From: JACVRW01 sp038323835
GTDB taxonomy: Bacteria; Actinomycetota; Thermoleophilia; Solirubrobacterales; Thermoleophilaceae
Assembly: GCA_038323835.1 (NCBI GenBank)
Contig: JBBQHI010000012.1
Span: 1-64,000 of the forward strand
Direction: 5' to 3'
Length of the DNA: 64,000 bases
The position numbers and the translations under genes are program-made. This document shows, one piece after another, positions 17,409 through 24,608 of the stretch (position 1 is its first letter; each line of letters begins with the position of its first letter). The notes beneath the pieces are model-generated. The model searched no databases. It worked only from the letters and a program-made list of their open reading frames with translations, and was not told the DNA's origin.

Positions 17409-17666
17409 ATGGCTCAGGCTCCCGAGAGACAAACCCCCTTCGCGTCGCTCGAGGCCAGCTCGCGCGAACGTCTGCTGGCCGAGACCGCGGAGTCCTGGTA
17501 CCACTTCGGCGACTCGGCGGACGTCGGCGATCTGATCGAGCGCGTGGAGGACGCCCTGCGCGAAGGCGATCAGCGGCTGGCCGGAGCACTGATCTTCGCG
17601 GTGCTCTCCTCAGACGACACGAACCTCGCCCGCAGCCTGGGCCGCGTGGCCCCCGGCCGCACCTGA
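17409..17666 (+). CDS. Small acidic protein of unknown function
   Basis: An 85-residue soluble protein, probably helical, with a tryptophan/tyrosine patch (ESWYHFGDSAD) near the middle. It resembles no family I recognise. ATG at 17409 follows the cyclase stop by 57 bases, so it may be cotranscribed with it. Codon use (G/C at third positions) is normal for the region. It ends 7 bases before the converging hydrolase pseudogene. Confidence 0.6.
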   Translation: MAQAPERQTPFASLEASSRERLLAETAESWYHFGDSADVGDLIERVEDALREGDQRLAGALIFAVLSSDDTNLARSLGRVAPGRT

Positions 17667-17673
17667 GATGCCA

Positions 17674-18375
17674 TCACGCAGCCGCGGGCCACTCGACCAT
17701 CCGCTCGTAGACCGCGTGGTGGTTGAGCAGCGCCAGGTGGTGGGGTGCGCCCCACGTGCATCCCGTGCTCGGCGCGGAAGGGAATGTGGCCGTCGCGCGA
17801 GCGCCCCGAGGCGCTGTCCTCGAGCACGAGCAGGTCTCCCACCGGTCGGCCCACCGGGTGGCGGGGGTCGCCGCTGAGCGTGGCGGCTACGAAGCAGTGG
17901 TCGGCGCCCTCGAGCAGCGGACCTCCATGGTCGCCTCGCGGCGCAGGGAATGAGGGTCGCGGTCGCGCCAGTCCTCGTCCACGAGCGACCCGTGGCGCAG
18001 GTCCCTGATTCCTGCGGTGCCGCGGCGCAGGAACGAGGCGAGCGGGCGCGGCTCCGGGAGGCGGTGGAGGGCCTCGCCGGCCACGTGCACGCCCTGGGCC
18101 AGCGGCGCGCCCATGTGCGGTGTTCCGAGCGACACCACGTGGCGCACGTGCTGCACCCCCTCGGCGTCGTCGAGTGACGCGTAGTGGCAGGTGCTGCGTG
18201 CCACGAGCCCGCCATCGAATGCCCGATCAGGTCGATCTGCTCCACCGGAGCGGGCCACCCCGCGCACCGCGACTCGAGCAGCTCGGCCAGCGAGCGGCCG
18301 TTCTCCGAGATGTCGCGGCCGGTGTTGTAGCGCACGTCAACCGCGGTGGCCCCGAGGTCCCGGCTCAGGCGCGTG
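17674..18375 (-). pseudogene. Frameshifted alpha/beta hydrolase (PGAP1/lipase-like)
   Basis: Read across three frames, this encodes a recognisable lipase-family hydrolase: VRYNTGRDISENG, then LIGHSMAG (nucleophile elbow), LVARSTCHYA, VVSLGTPHMGAPL, GSLVDEDWRDRDP, FVAATLSGDPRHPVG, GDLLVLEDSASGR, and a tail LLNHHAVYERMVEW ending at a stop at 17674. At least three single-base lesions break it, near 18212 (missing base in ATGGGCGGG-like sequence), 17920 and 17742 (G-run). The N-terminal part before VRYNTG is also absent. It is either a decayed gene or several assembly indels; lesion sites are all in short G/C runs. Confidence 0.75.
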
Positions 18376-18516
18376 CCGTGCTGTCCTGGGGCGTCGCGGC
18401 CGGTCCCGCCGGAGCAGGCTCGCACAGGTTGCGGCGCCCACGGCGGCCATGGCCCTCAGCCTGGGTTCAGGTCGGACATCAATCTCCATTCGCAACCCCT
18501 GATCCTGGGGGTTGTC

Positions 18517-18533
18517 ATACCCCCCAGGGGTAC
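18517..18533. promoter_or_regulatory. CsoR-type copper operator and promoter
   Basis: ATACCCCCCAGGGGTAC is a G/C-tract pseudo-palindrome of the kind bound by CsoR/RcnR-family Cu(I) repressors. It lies between TTGTCA (18512-18517) and GCTAAT (18534-18539), a -35/-10 pair with 16-base spacing, so repressor binding would block transcription of the DUF4396 gene downstream. A second dyad, AACCCC...GGGGTT (18494-18513), lies just before it. No csoR gene is in the window. Confidence 0.6.
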
Positions 18534-18551
18534 GCTAATGGTCCGGGTTCA

Positions 18552-19044
18552 TGGAAGTGCCTCACCGGCTGCGCGCTTGGTGAGATCGCGGGCATGATCA
18601 TCGGCACATCGCTCGGGTTCTCCAACCTCGGGACGGTCGGCGTGTCCGTATTCCTGGCGTTCCTGTTCGGCTACGCGCCCACCAGCATGCCGCTCCTGCG
18701 CGCCGGCCTCGCGCTGGCCGCGGTGGTGCCGATCGCGCTCGCCTCGGACACCTTCAGCATCGCGACGATGGAGGTGGTGGACAACCTGATCGTGGTGACG
18801 ATTCCCGGCGCTCTGGACGTCGGCGTGGGCGACCTGCTTTTCTGGGGCTCGCTGAGCATGAGCCTCTTCGTGCCCCTTCCTGGCCGCCGTTCCCGTGAAC
18901 CGCTGGATGATCGCCCGCGGCAAGGGGCACGTGAAGGTGCACGAGACCGGCATTCACGGCGGCCCGCCGCCTCAGGTGGTGGGGGCGATCCTGGCCGTGT
19001 CCGGCGTCTTCGGCGCCGTGGTACTGCTCGCTGAAGCTTTTTAG
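18552..19044 (+). pseudogene. Frameshifted DUF4396 membrane protein gene
   Basis: The frame from 18552 reads WKCLTGCALGEIAGMIIGTSLG and continues through hydrophobic segments (FLAFLFGYAPTSMPLLRAGL, LASDTFSIATMEVVDN, VGDLLFWGSLSMSLF). All are hallmarks of DUF4396 membrane proteins. Near 18873-18876 (CCCC) the frame is lost; the correct sequence resumes one base over as FLAAVPVNRWMIARGKGHV and ends at TAG 19042-19044. No in-frame start codon precedes the first part, suggesting a second lesion near the 5' end. A CsoR-type operator directly upstream implies copper control before decay. The stop overlaps the convergent lutC stop. Confidence 0.7.
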
Positions 19045-19670
19045 AGAGTAACCACGATCACATCGAGCCGGCGGGGCCCATGCACGCCCTCCACCCGCTG
19101 CAGCTCGATGTCCGACGTGGCCGACGGCCCCGAGACCATCGTGATCGGGCGCCCCGCCACCGCCGCCTCCCGCAGCGCCGTCACGGCATCGGGCACGCCC
19201 GGCACGATCTGCGACTCGACCACCACGCACACGTGGTGGTCGGGCACCAGGGTGAGCGCCCGCGGTCCGCAGGCGGGCGACGAGTCGAGCACGATCGTGC
19301 CCGTCTCCGCCACGGCCAGGGCGCAGCCGGTGAGCACGCCGTCCACCGCGTCGAGGTCTCCCGGCGCCATCGCGCCGCCGTCCAACCGCTCCACGCCCTC
19401 CACGTGCCAGGCGGCGCCGGGGGCCACGGCCAGCCGGCGAGTTCCGCGCTCCCGGCACACCGCGGCCACCTCCGCCCCCGCGTCGGACTCGGCCACCCGG
19501 CGCACCGTGGCCCGGTACTCGGCCACGCGCTCGCAGAAGCGGTCGACCATTTCGGGCCCGCCCGCCGCCGAGCCGGCCTGGCGGTAGCGGCGCGGCACCT
19601 CCGGGACGTCCCCCTCCGGTCCGAGCGCCGCGCGAATGCGGCCCAGCACCACGTCGCGCGCGTCGCTCAC
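19041..19670 (-). CDS. lutC: Lactate utilization protein C
   Basis: A 209-residue LutC/LUD-domain protein, the third component of the iron-sulfur LutABC complex that oxidises L-lactate to pyruvate. The conserved LUD-domain block ALAVAETGTIVLDSS lies near residue 118, and LVPDHHVCVV follows. GTG at 19670 forms a GTGA overlap with the lutB stop; an in-frame GTG at 19685 would add five residues. Order lutA-lutB-lutC with overlapping ends shows a single operon. Its stop overlaps the decayed DUF4396 gene. Confidence 0.9.
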   Translation of the reverse strand: MSDARDVVLGRIRAALGPEGDVPEVPRRYRQAGSAAGGPEMVDRFCERVAEYRATVRRVAESDAGAEVAAVCRERGTRRLAVAPGAAWHVEGVERLDGGAMAPGDLDAVDGVLTGCALAVAETGTIVLDSSPACGPRALTLVPDHHVCVVVESQIVPGVPDAVTALREAAVAGRPITMVSGPSATSDIELQRVEGVHGPRRLDVIVVTL

Positions 19671-21049
19671 CCGCGCCCCCGCCACCAGTCCCGGAACGTC
19701 TCATCCGGCGGGTCGGGAAGGTCGCGCACCTCGGTCCAGCGGCGCAGCGGGCCCACCGGCAGCCGCGCCATCGGCCCGCGTCCCAGCCGGGCCAGTCGCT
19801 GCGCGGCCTCGTAGCGGCGGCGCGACGCGAACACCCGCGCCAGCAGACGGAGCGTGGCCCGCTCGCCCCGCCCGGTGCCCGCCCGCTCGCGCACCACGCG
19901 CCCGCGCAGGTGGACCAGGATCCGGGGGATGTCGATCTTCACCGGGCAGACCTCGTAGCACGCCCCGCAGAGGCTGGAGGCGAAGGGCAGCGTGGGCGCC
20001 CGGTCGAGCCCCGCCAGCTGGGGCGCCAGGATGGCGCCGATCGGTCCCGGGTACACCGAGCCGTACGCGTGCCCGCCGGTGCGCGAGTACACGGGGCAGA
20101 CGTTCAGGCACGCCGAGCAGCGAATGCAGTGGAGCGCCTCGCGGCCCACCTCGTCCTCCAGCACGCGGGTGCGCCCGGCGTCCACCAGGACGAGGTGGAA
20201 CCGGCGCGGCCCCTCCCCCTCGCTCACCCCGGTCCAGAGCGAGGTGTAGGGGTTCATCCGCTCTCCCGTGGACGAGCGCGGCAGCAGCTGGAGCATCACC
20301 TCGAGGTCGCGCCACTCGGGCAGCACCTTCTCGATTCCCATGACCGTGATCAGCGTCTCGGGGAGGGTGGTGCAGAAGCGGCCGTTGCCCTCCGACTCGA
20401 CCACCGCCACCGTGCCCGTCTCCGCCACCGCGAAGTTCGCCCCGCTCACGCCCACGGGCACGTTCAGGAAGCGGTCGCGCAGGTAGCGGCGTGCCGTGTC
20501 CGTGAGCGCCTCGGGCTCGTCGGAGAGCCGCTCGCCGGCGGCGATCGTTCGCTCGAACAGCTCGCGGATCTCGCGGCGGTTCAGGTGGATCGCCGGCACG
20601 AGGATGTGCGACGGCCGGTCCTCCGCGAGCTGCACGATCAGCTCCGCCAGGTCGGTCTCCACCGCCTGGATGCCCGCGCGGGCGAGCGCGTCGTTCAGCC
20701 CGATCTCGTCCGTGACCATCGACTTGACCTTGATCACCTCGCGCGTCCGGCGCTCGCGCGCGATGCCGGTGACGACGGCGTTGGCCTCGGCCGCGTCGCG
20801 GGCCCAGTGGACCTCTCCCCCGGCTTCCGTGACCCTGGCCTCGAGGCGCTCGAGCTGTTCCGGGAGGGTGGCCATCGCCCGCGCCTTGATGGCCGCGCCG
20901 GCGTCGCGCAGCTGCTCCCAGTCGGGAACCTCCGCCACCACCGACGCGCGCTTGCCGCGGATGGTGGTGGTGGCATGTCCCAGGTTGCGGCGCAGCTGGT
21001 GGTCCGCCAGCGCGGCGCGCGCCGCGGCGGGGAAGCTTCCGGTGGTCAC
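19667..21049 (-). CDS. lutB: Lactate utilization iron-sulfur protein B
   Basis: A 460-residue protein with an N-terminal LUD domain and a C-terminal double [4Fe-4S] ferredoxin region. The cluster ligands are in CIRCSACLNVCP near residue 300 and CGACYEVCP near residue 355. It carries electrons within the LutABC lactate oxidase complex. GTG at 21049 overlaps the lutA stop as GTGA and fits the usual N-terminus. The helical C-terminal tail (about 390-460) is arginine-rich, as in other LutB proteins. Confidence 0.94.
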   Translation of the reverse strand: MTTGSFPAAARAALADHQLRRNLGHATTTIRGKRASVVAEVPDWEQLRDAGAAIKARAMATLPEQLERLEARVTEAGGEVHWARDAAEANAVVTGIARERRTREVIKVKSMVTDEIGLNDALARAGIQAVETDLAELIVQLAEDRPSHILVPAIHLNRREIRELFERTIAAGERLSDEPEALTDTARRYLRDRFLNVPVGVSGANFAVAETGTVAVVESEGNGRFCTTLPETLITVMGIEKVLPEWRDLEVMLQLLPRSSTGERMNPYTSLWTGVSEGEGPRRFHLVLVDAGRTRVLEDEVGREALHCIRCSACLNVCPVYSRTGGHAYGSVYPGPIGAILAPQLAGLDRAPTLPFASSLCGACYEVCPVKIDIPRILVHLRGRVVRERAGTGRGERATLRLLARVFASRRRYEAAQRLARLGRGPMARLPVGPLRRWTEVRDLPDPPDETFRDWWRGRG

Positions 21050-21774
21050 TCGGCCGCCGCCAGCACCTCGGCCAGGTGCATGGTTCGCACGCGCTCGCCT
21101 CGGCGCCGCAGGCCGCCGCCCATGTGCATCAGGCAGGAGTTGTCCGCGGACACGCACACCTCGGCCCCGGTGCCCGTCACGCAGGCCAGCTTGTCCTCCA
21201 GCATCGCCGCCGAGGTGTCCGCGTTCTTGACCGCGAAGGTGCCGCCGAAGCCACAGCACTCGGCGGAGTCGGGTAGGTCCACCAGCACGAGCCCGCGCAC
21301 CCGCGAGAGCAGGCGCAGCGGCCGATCACCCACGTGGAGCAGCCGGGCCGAGTGGCAGGTCGGGTGGTAGGTCACGGTGTGCGGGAACGTGGCCCCCACG
21401 TCCTCGAGCCCCAGGCGGTCCACGAGGAACTCGCTCAGCTCCACCACCCGCGGCACGAGTGCCCGCACCTCGCGCTCGAGGCCGGGATCGCCGCCGAGGC
21501 GGGCGATGCTCGCGTACTGGTCGCGGACCATGCCCACGCAGGACGCCGAGGGCGATACCACCACCTCGGCGTCGCCGAACACGTCCACGAAGCGCCGCAC
21601 GAGCGGCACGGCCTCGAGCTGGTAGCCGCTGTTGGCGTGCATCTGGCCGCAGCAGGTCTGCTCCTCGGGGAAGTCCACCCCGTGTCCCAGCCGCTCGAGC
21701 ACCTCGACCACCGCCCGCCCGGTGCCGGGGAACAGGGTGTCGCCAAGGCAGGTGATGAACAGCGCCACGCGCAC
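21046..21774 (-). CDS. lutA: Lactate utilization protein A, CCG-domain (Fe-S) protein
   Basis: A 242-residue protein with two cysteine-rich CCG domains of the GlpC/HdrB type: CCGQMHANSG near residue 41 and CCGFGGTF near residue 173, each preceded by a further cysteine-containing segment. It is the probable catalytic or electron-relay subunit of LutABC. GTG at 21774 is the start, 9 bases after the stop of the upstream beta-propeller gene, so lutABC could be transcribed together with it. No lactate permease gene is nearby. Confidence 0.93.
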   Translation of the reverse strand: MRVALFITCLGDTLFPGTGRAVVEVLERLGHGVDFPEEQTCCGQMHANSGYQLEAVPLVRRFVDVFGDAEVVVSPSASCVGMVRDQYASIARLGGDPGLEREVRALVPRVVELSEFLVDRLGLEDVGATFPHTVTYHPTCHSARLLHVGDRPLRLLSRVRGLVLVDLPDSAECCGFGGTFAVKNADTSAAMLEDKLACVTGTGAEVCVSADNSCLMHMGGGLRRRGERVRTMHLAEVLAAAE

Positions 21775-21783
21775 TCCTGCCCC

Positions 21784-23172
21784 CTACCCGGAGTGCCTTG
21801 GCAGCAGACGCCCGATCCGGGTTCTCTGTTGGAGCACGAGCGGCGTGGCCGGCGCGGCCTCTCCCCCGCAGCCCTTCACCCGCCGGGTGAAGGCGGTGGG
21901 ATCGGCCAGCAGCTCGGCCGCCCGGTTGCGGATCTCCTTGCTCAGCCCGAACGGGATCTCGCCCACGCCGTCCACCCCGGCGAGCCGGCCCAGGATCTCG
22001 TTGCGGAGACTACGCATCAGGCATCCCTGGTCCACCCGCGCCGACTGCGGATAACGGTTCTCGGTCCAGAGCAGCCTCCGGCCCGACGGGTCGAGCGCGA
22101 ACTCGGGCACGATCCAGCCCTCGCGGCCACCGCTGGTGACCCGCCGCGGGTGCCCCGCCAGGCGCACGCGGGCCCGGCCCCCGGACCAGCGCACGTCCTG
22201 CGCGTAGAGGTCGGTGGCCTGCCCGAGCACGGGCTGGAGGAAGCTCTCGCTGAACACGGACAGGATGAGGATGTAGTCGTAGCGGGCCGGGAGCTCCAGG
22301 AACCGGGCCACCCGCGACCAGTCGTCGTACGCCCCGGGCAGCCCGCGGGAGGACATGAAGAGGACCCGCCTCATGTCGGGCGTGAACACCGCCTGCTCGT
22401 CCCAGGCGGGATTGTGGGTGAGCCGCGACGGCAGGCAGCGCCCGCGGCTCGGATCGGGGAGCCGGCAGAAGTAGAGCTCGGGATTGATCGCCGTGCCCGC
22501 GGTCTCGGTGTAGAGGAAGCCCGAGCCGTCCGGGGCCCACCACTGAGTCTCGTACCAGTGCCCGTTCCCCGGCCGGACCACGTGCTCGTCCACCAGTCGC
22601 GGACCGCGAGGACCGTGGGGGTCGAAGCGCGCGACGCGAACCTCCGAGCGGCCGTTCCCCCCCTCGTCGGCGTTCCAGTTGAGCGACGTCCAGGCGATCC
22701 AGCGCCCGTCGGGCGACCAGTAGGCGTGGAAGCTGTCGTTCAGCTCACCGCTGGCCGTGAGGTTGGTCCGGCGCCGGCCGTCGCGCGTCATCACCCACAC
22801 GTCGGACCCGATGCCGCCGAAGCCGGGGCCGCCGAGCTTGGCCGCGTGGCCGCTCCAGGAGTGGAAGAGGATCCAGCGCCCGCCCGGCCTCACCGCCGGA
22901 ACCTGGTTCGGCCCCTGGAGGCCGCAGCTCAGGCACCGGCGCGCACTGCCGTCGAGATGGGCACGCCAGATCTGCACCTGGCCGTCCCCGCCCTCGTCGC
23001 GCTCGGTGGGGTTGTGGTAGACGACCGTGTTGGAGTCGAGCCAGTCCGGGGCCTGGCCGAACAGGAACGCGTTCGGGCGCACCCGCAGGTCGCCCCCGGG
23101 CACGGCCATGGCCGTGGCACCGGTCGCCATGGTGGCCAACAACACTGCGAGCCCAACCGCCAGCTTGCCCAT
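21784..23172 (-). CDS. Secreted TolB/WD40-like beta-propeller protein
   Basis: A 462-residue protein with a clear signal peptide (MGKLAVGLAVLLATMATG, cleavage probably after AMA). Repeated blades are of the TolB/PD40 kind: YWSPDGRWIAW, WWAPDGSGFLY, AVFTPDMRRVLFM and FALDPSGRRLLW. Paired cysteines suggest extracytoplasmic disulfides. Propellers of this type bind proteins or polymers; none of the blade residues indicates an enzyme. ATG at 23172 is the first codon giving a signal peptide. It is divergent from the esterase gene across a 46-base gap and lies immediately upstream of lutA. Confidence 0.82.
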   Translation of the reverse strand: MGKLAVGLAVLLATMATGATAMAVPGGDLRVRPNAFLFGQAPDWLDSNTVVYHNPTERDEGGDGQVQIWRAHLDGSARRCLSCGLQGPNQVPAVRPGGRWILFHSWSGHAAKLGGPGFGGIGSDVWVMTRDGRRRTNLTASGELNDSFHAYWSPDGRWIAWTSLNWNADEGGNGRSEVRVARFDPHGPRGPRLVDEHVVRPGNGHWYETQWWAPDGSGFLYTETAGTAINPELYFCRLPDPSRGRCLPSRLTHNPAWDEQAVFTPDMRRVLFMSSRGLPGAYDDWSRVARFLELPARYDYILILSVFSESFLQPVLGQATDLYAQDVRWSGGRARVRLAGHPRRVTSGGREGWIVPEFALDPSGRRLLWTENRYPQSARVDQGCLMRSLRNEILGRLAGVDGVGEIPFGLSKEIRNRAAELLADPTAFTRRVKGCGGEAAPATPLVLQQRTRIGRLLPRHSG

Positions 23173-23218
23173 CGTGACTCCCTCAGTCGCGGGCCGCCAA
23201 TCTAGATACCTTGCCCGC

Positions 23219-24499
23219 ATGGGTGCGCTCCGCACGGCAATCGTCGCTACGGCAACCTGGCTGCTGTTCGCGCCCGCGGCCGATGCTGGCGGCCTGCGGC
23301 TGGTAAGTCAGCAGCGCCTGGACGATCGCATGCTCGAGCTCACGCTCCGGACCCCGGCGGCATCCGGTCCCACGAAGGTCCGGGTGCTGCTCCCGAGCGG
23401 GTACGCCCGCGGCACGCGGCGCTACCCGGTCCTCTACCTGCTCCACGGCGCCGTGGACGACTACCGCTCCTGGACCGACAAGGGCGATGCCGAGGCGCTC
23501 ACCGCGGGCCGGCCGCTGATCGTGGTGATGCCGGACAGCGGGCTCGGCGGCGGCTACGTGAACTGGTGGAACGGCGGGCTCCGGGGCCCACCGGCCTGGG
23601 AGACCTACCACGTGCGCCAGCTCATCCCGTTCGTGGACCGCCGCTTCCGCACCGTGGCCCGCCGCGGCGGGCGTGCGGTGGCCGGCCTCTCGATGGGCGG
23701 CTTCGGGGCGATGAGCTACGCCGCTCGCCACCCGGACCTCTTCACCGCTGCGGCCGCGTTCTCGGGCGCGGTGGACACGGGTAACGCGGCGATACGGGCC
23801 GTGACCTCCGACGTGGTCTACGGCCCGCGCGACACCCAGCAGGTGCGCCAGCGCGGAAGCAACCCCGTGGACCTGGCGCCCAACCTCCGCGGGCTCCAGC
23901 TCACGCTGCGCACCGGGGACGGCCGGGCCGGCGGCCCGCTCGGCGGCGGCCCCGACGGAGTGGAGGCCGTGGTGCAAGGCGCGAGCATCACCCTCCACCA
24001 GCGCCTGCGGGCGCTGGGAATCCCGCACCTGTGGGACGACTACGGGCCCGGGGCCCACACCTGGCCCTACTGGCGGCGAGATCTCCAGCGGACGCTGCCG
24101 CGCCTCCTGGCCGCCTTCCGGCGCGGCGCCGGCACACCGGCCCGATTCACCTACCGGGCCACCGCTCCCCGCTACCGGATCTACGGCTGGCGGGTGGCGG
24201 TGAAGCGCCCCGCGCTCGAGTTCAGCGAGCTGCGCAGCCACGGCCGGCGTGGCTTCAGCCTCACGGGCAGCGGCACCGCACACGTGGTGAGCGCCCGGCT
24301 CTTCCCCGCCGGAAAGCGCGTGGACGTGACCGCCCGCTTCTCCTTCGGGAAGCCGCGGCACACTTTGGTGCGCGCCGACCCGTCGGGCCGCCTAACGCTC
24401 ACCCTCACGCTCGGGCCGGGCAACCCCGCCCAGCAGGACACGGCGGGCGCGCGCACCACGCGCTACCGCACGCGCGTGCTCTTCACCCCCGCGCCCTGA
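23219..24499 (+). CDS. Secreted alpha/beta hydrolase, esterase D/antigen-85-like
   Basis: A 426-residue exported protein. It has a signal peptide (about residues 1-21), then an esterase fold with oxyanion segment YLLHGAVDD, nucleophile elbow GLSMGG with Ser158, and a catalytic histidine in GPGAHTW near residue 280. Residues beyond about 310 form an extra beta-rich C-terminal domain. Members of this family hydrolyse or transfer acyl groups on cell-wall or small-molecule esters. It is divergent from the propeller gene. A cluster of hairpin repeats follows its stop codon. Confidence 0.87.
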   Translation: MGALRTAIVATATWLLFAPAADAGGLRLVSQQRLDDRMLELTLRTPAASGPTKVRVLLPSGYARGTRRYPVLYLLHGAVDDYRSWTDKGDAEALTAGRPLIVVMPDSGLGGGYVNWWNGGLRGPPAWETYHVRQLIPFVDRRFRTVARRGGRAVAGLSMGGFGAMSYAARHPDLFTAAAAFSGAVDTGNAAIRAVTSDVVYGPRDTQQVRQRGSNPVDLAPNLRGLQLTLRTGDGRAGGPLGGGPDGVEAVVQGASITLHQRLRALGIPHLWDDYGPGAHTWPYWRRDLQRTLPRLLAAFRRGAGTPARFTYRATAPRYRIYGWRVAVKRPALEFSELRSHGRRGFSLTGSGTAHVVSARLFPAGKRVDVTARFSFGKPRHTLVRADPSGRLTLTLTLGPGNPAQQDTAGARTTRYRTRVLFTPAP

Positions 24500-24514
24500 C
24501 CGGGGCCCCGGCGG

Positions 24515-24602
24515 GGAGCGCAGCCCGATCGTCGGCGAGGAGCGCAGGCCGATGTCATCGGGCGAGCACCGCAGCCCGATGTCATCGGGCGAGCACCGCA
24601 GC
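24515..24602. repeat. Tandem hairpin repeat cluster (copy C group, inverted)
   Basis: About 88 bases between two convergent genes, made of nearly three repeating units. Each has a CCCGATgtcATCGGG or similar dyad joined by GCGAGCACCGCAG or GCGAGGAGCGCAG. Reverse-complemented, one unit begins TGCGGTGCTCGCCCGA and ends GCGCTCCTC, the same ends as copies A and B. It may act as a bidirectional transcription terminator or be a REP-type element. It fills the space between stops at 24499 and 24609. Confidence 0.75.
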
Positions 24603-24608
24603 AGGTTC

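Noticed and set aside
21334..23205. A 623-codon frame opposite lutA and the beta-propeller gene
   Set aside because: Low-complexity His/Arg/Ala/Pro translation and no domain; shadow of genes on the other strand.
24515..24602. Possible CRISPR array
   Set aside because: Units are palindromic and contiguous with no variable spacers; no cas genes are present. It is a tandem hairpin repeat.
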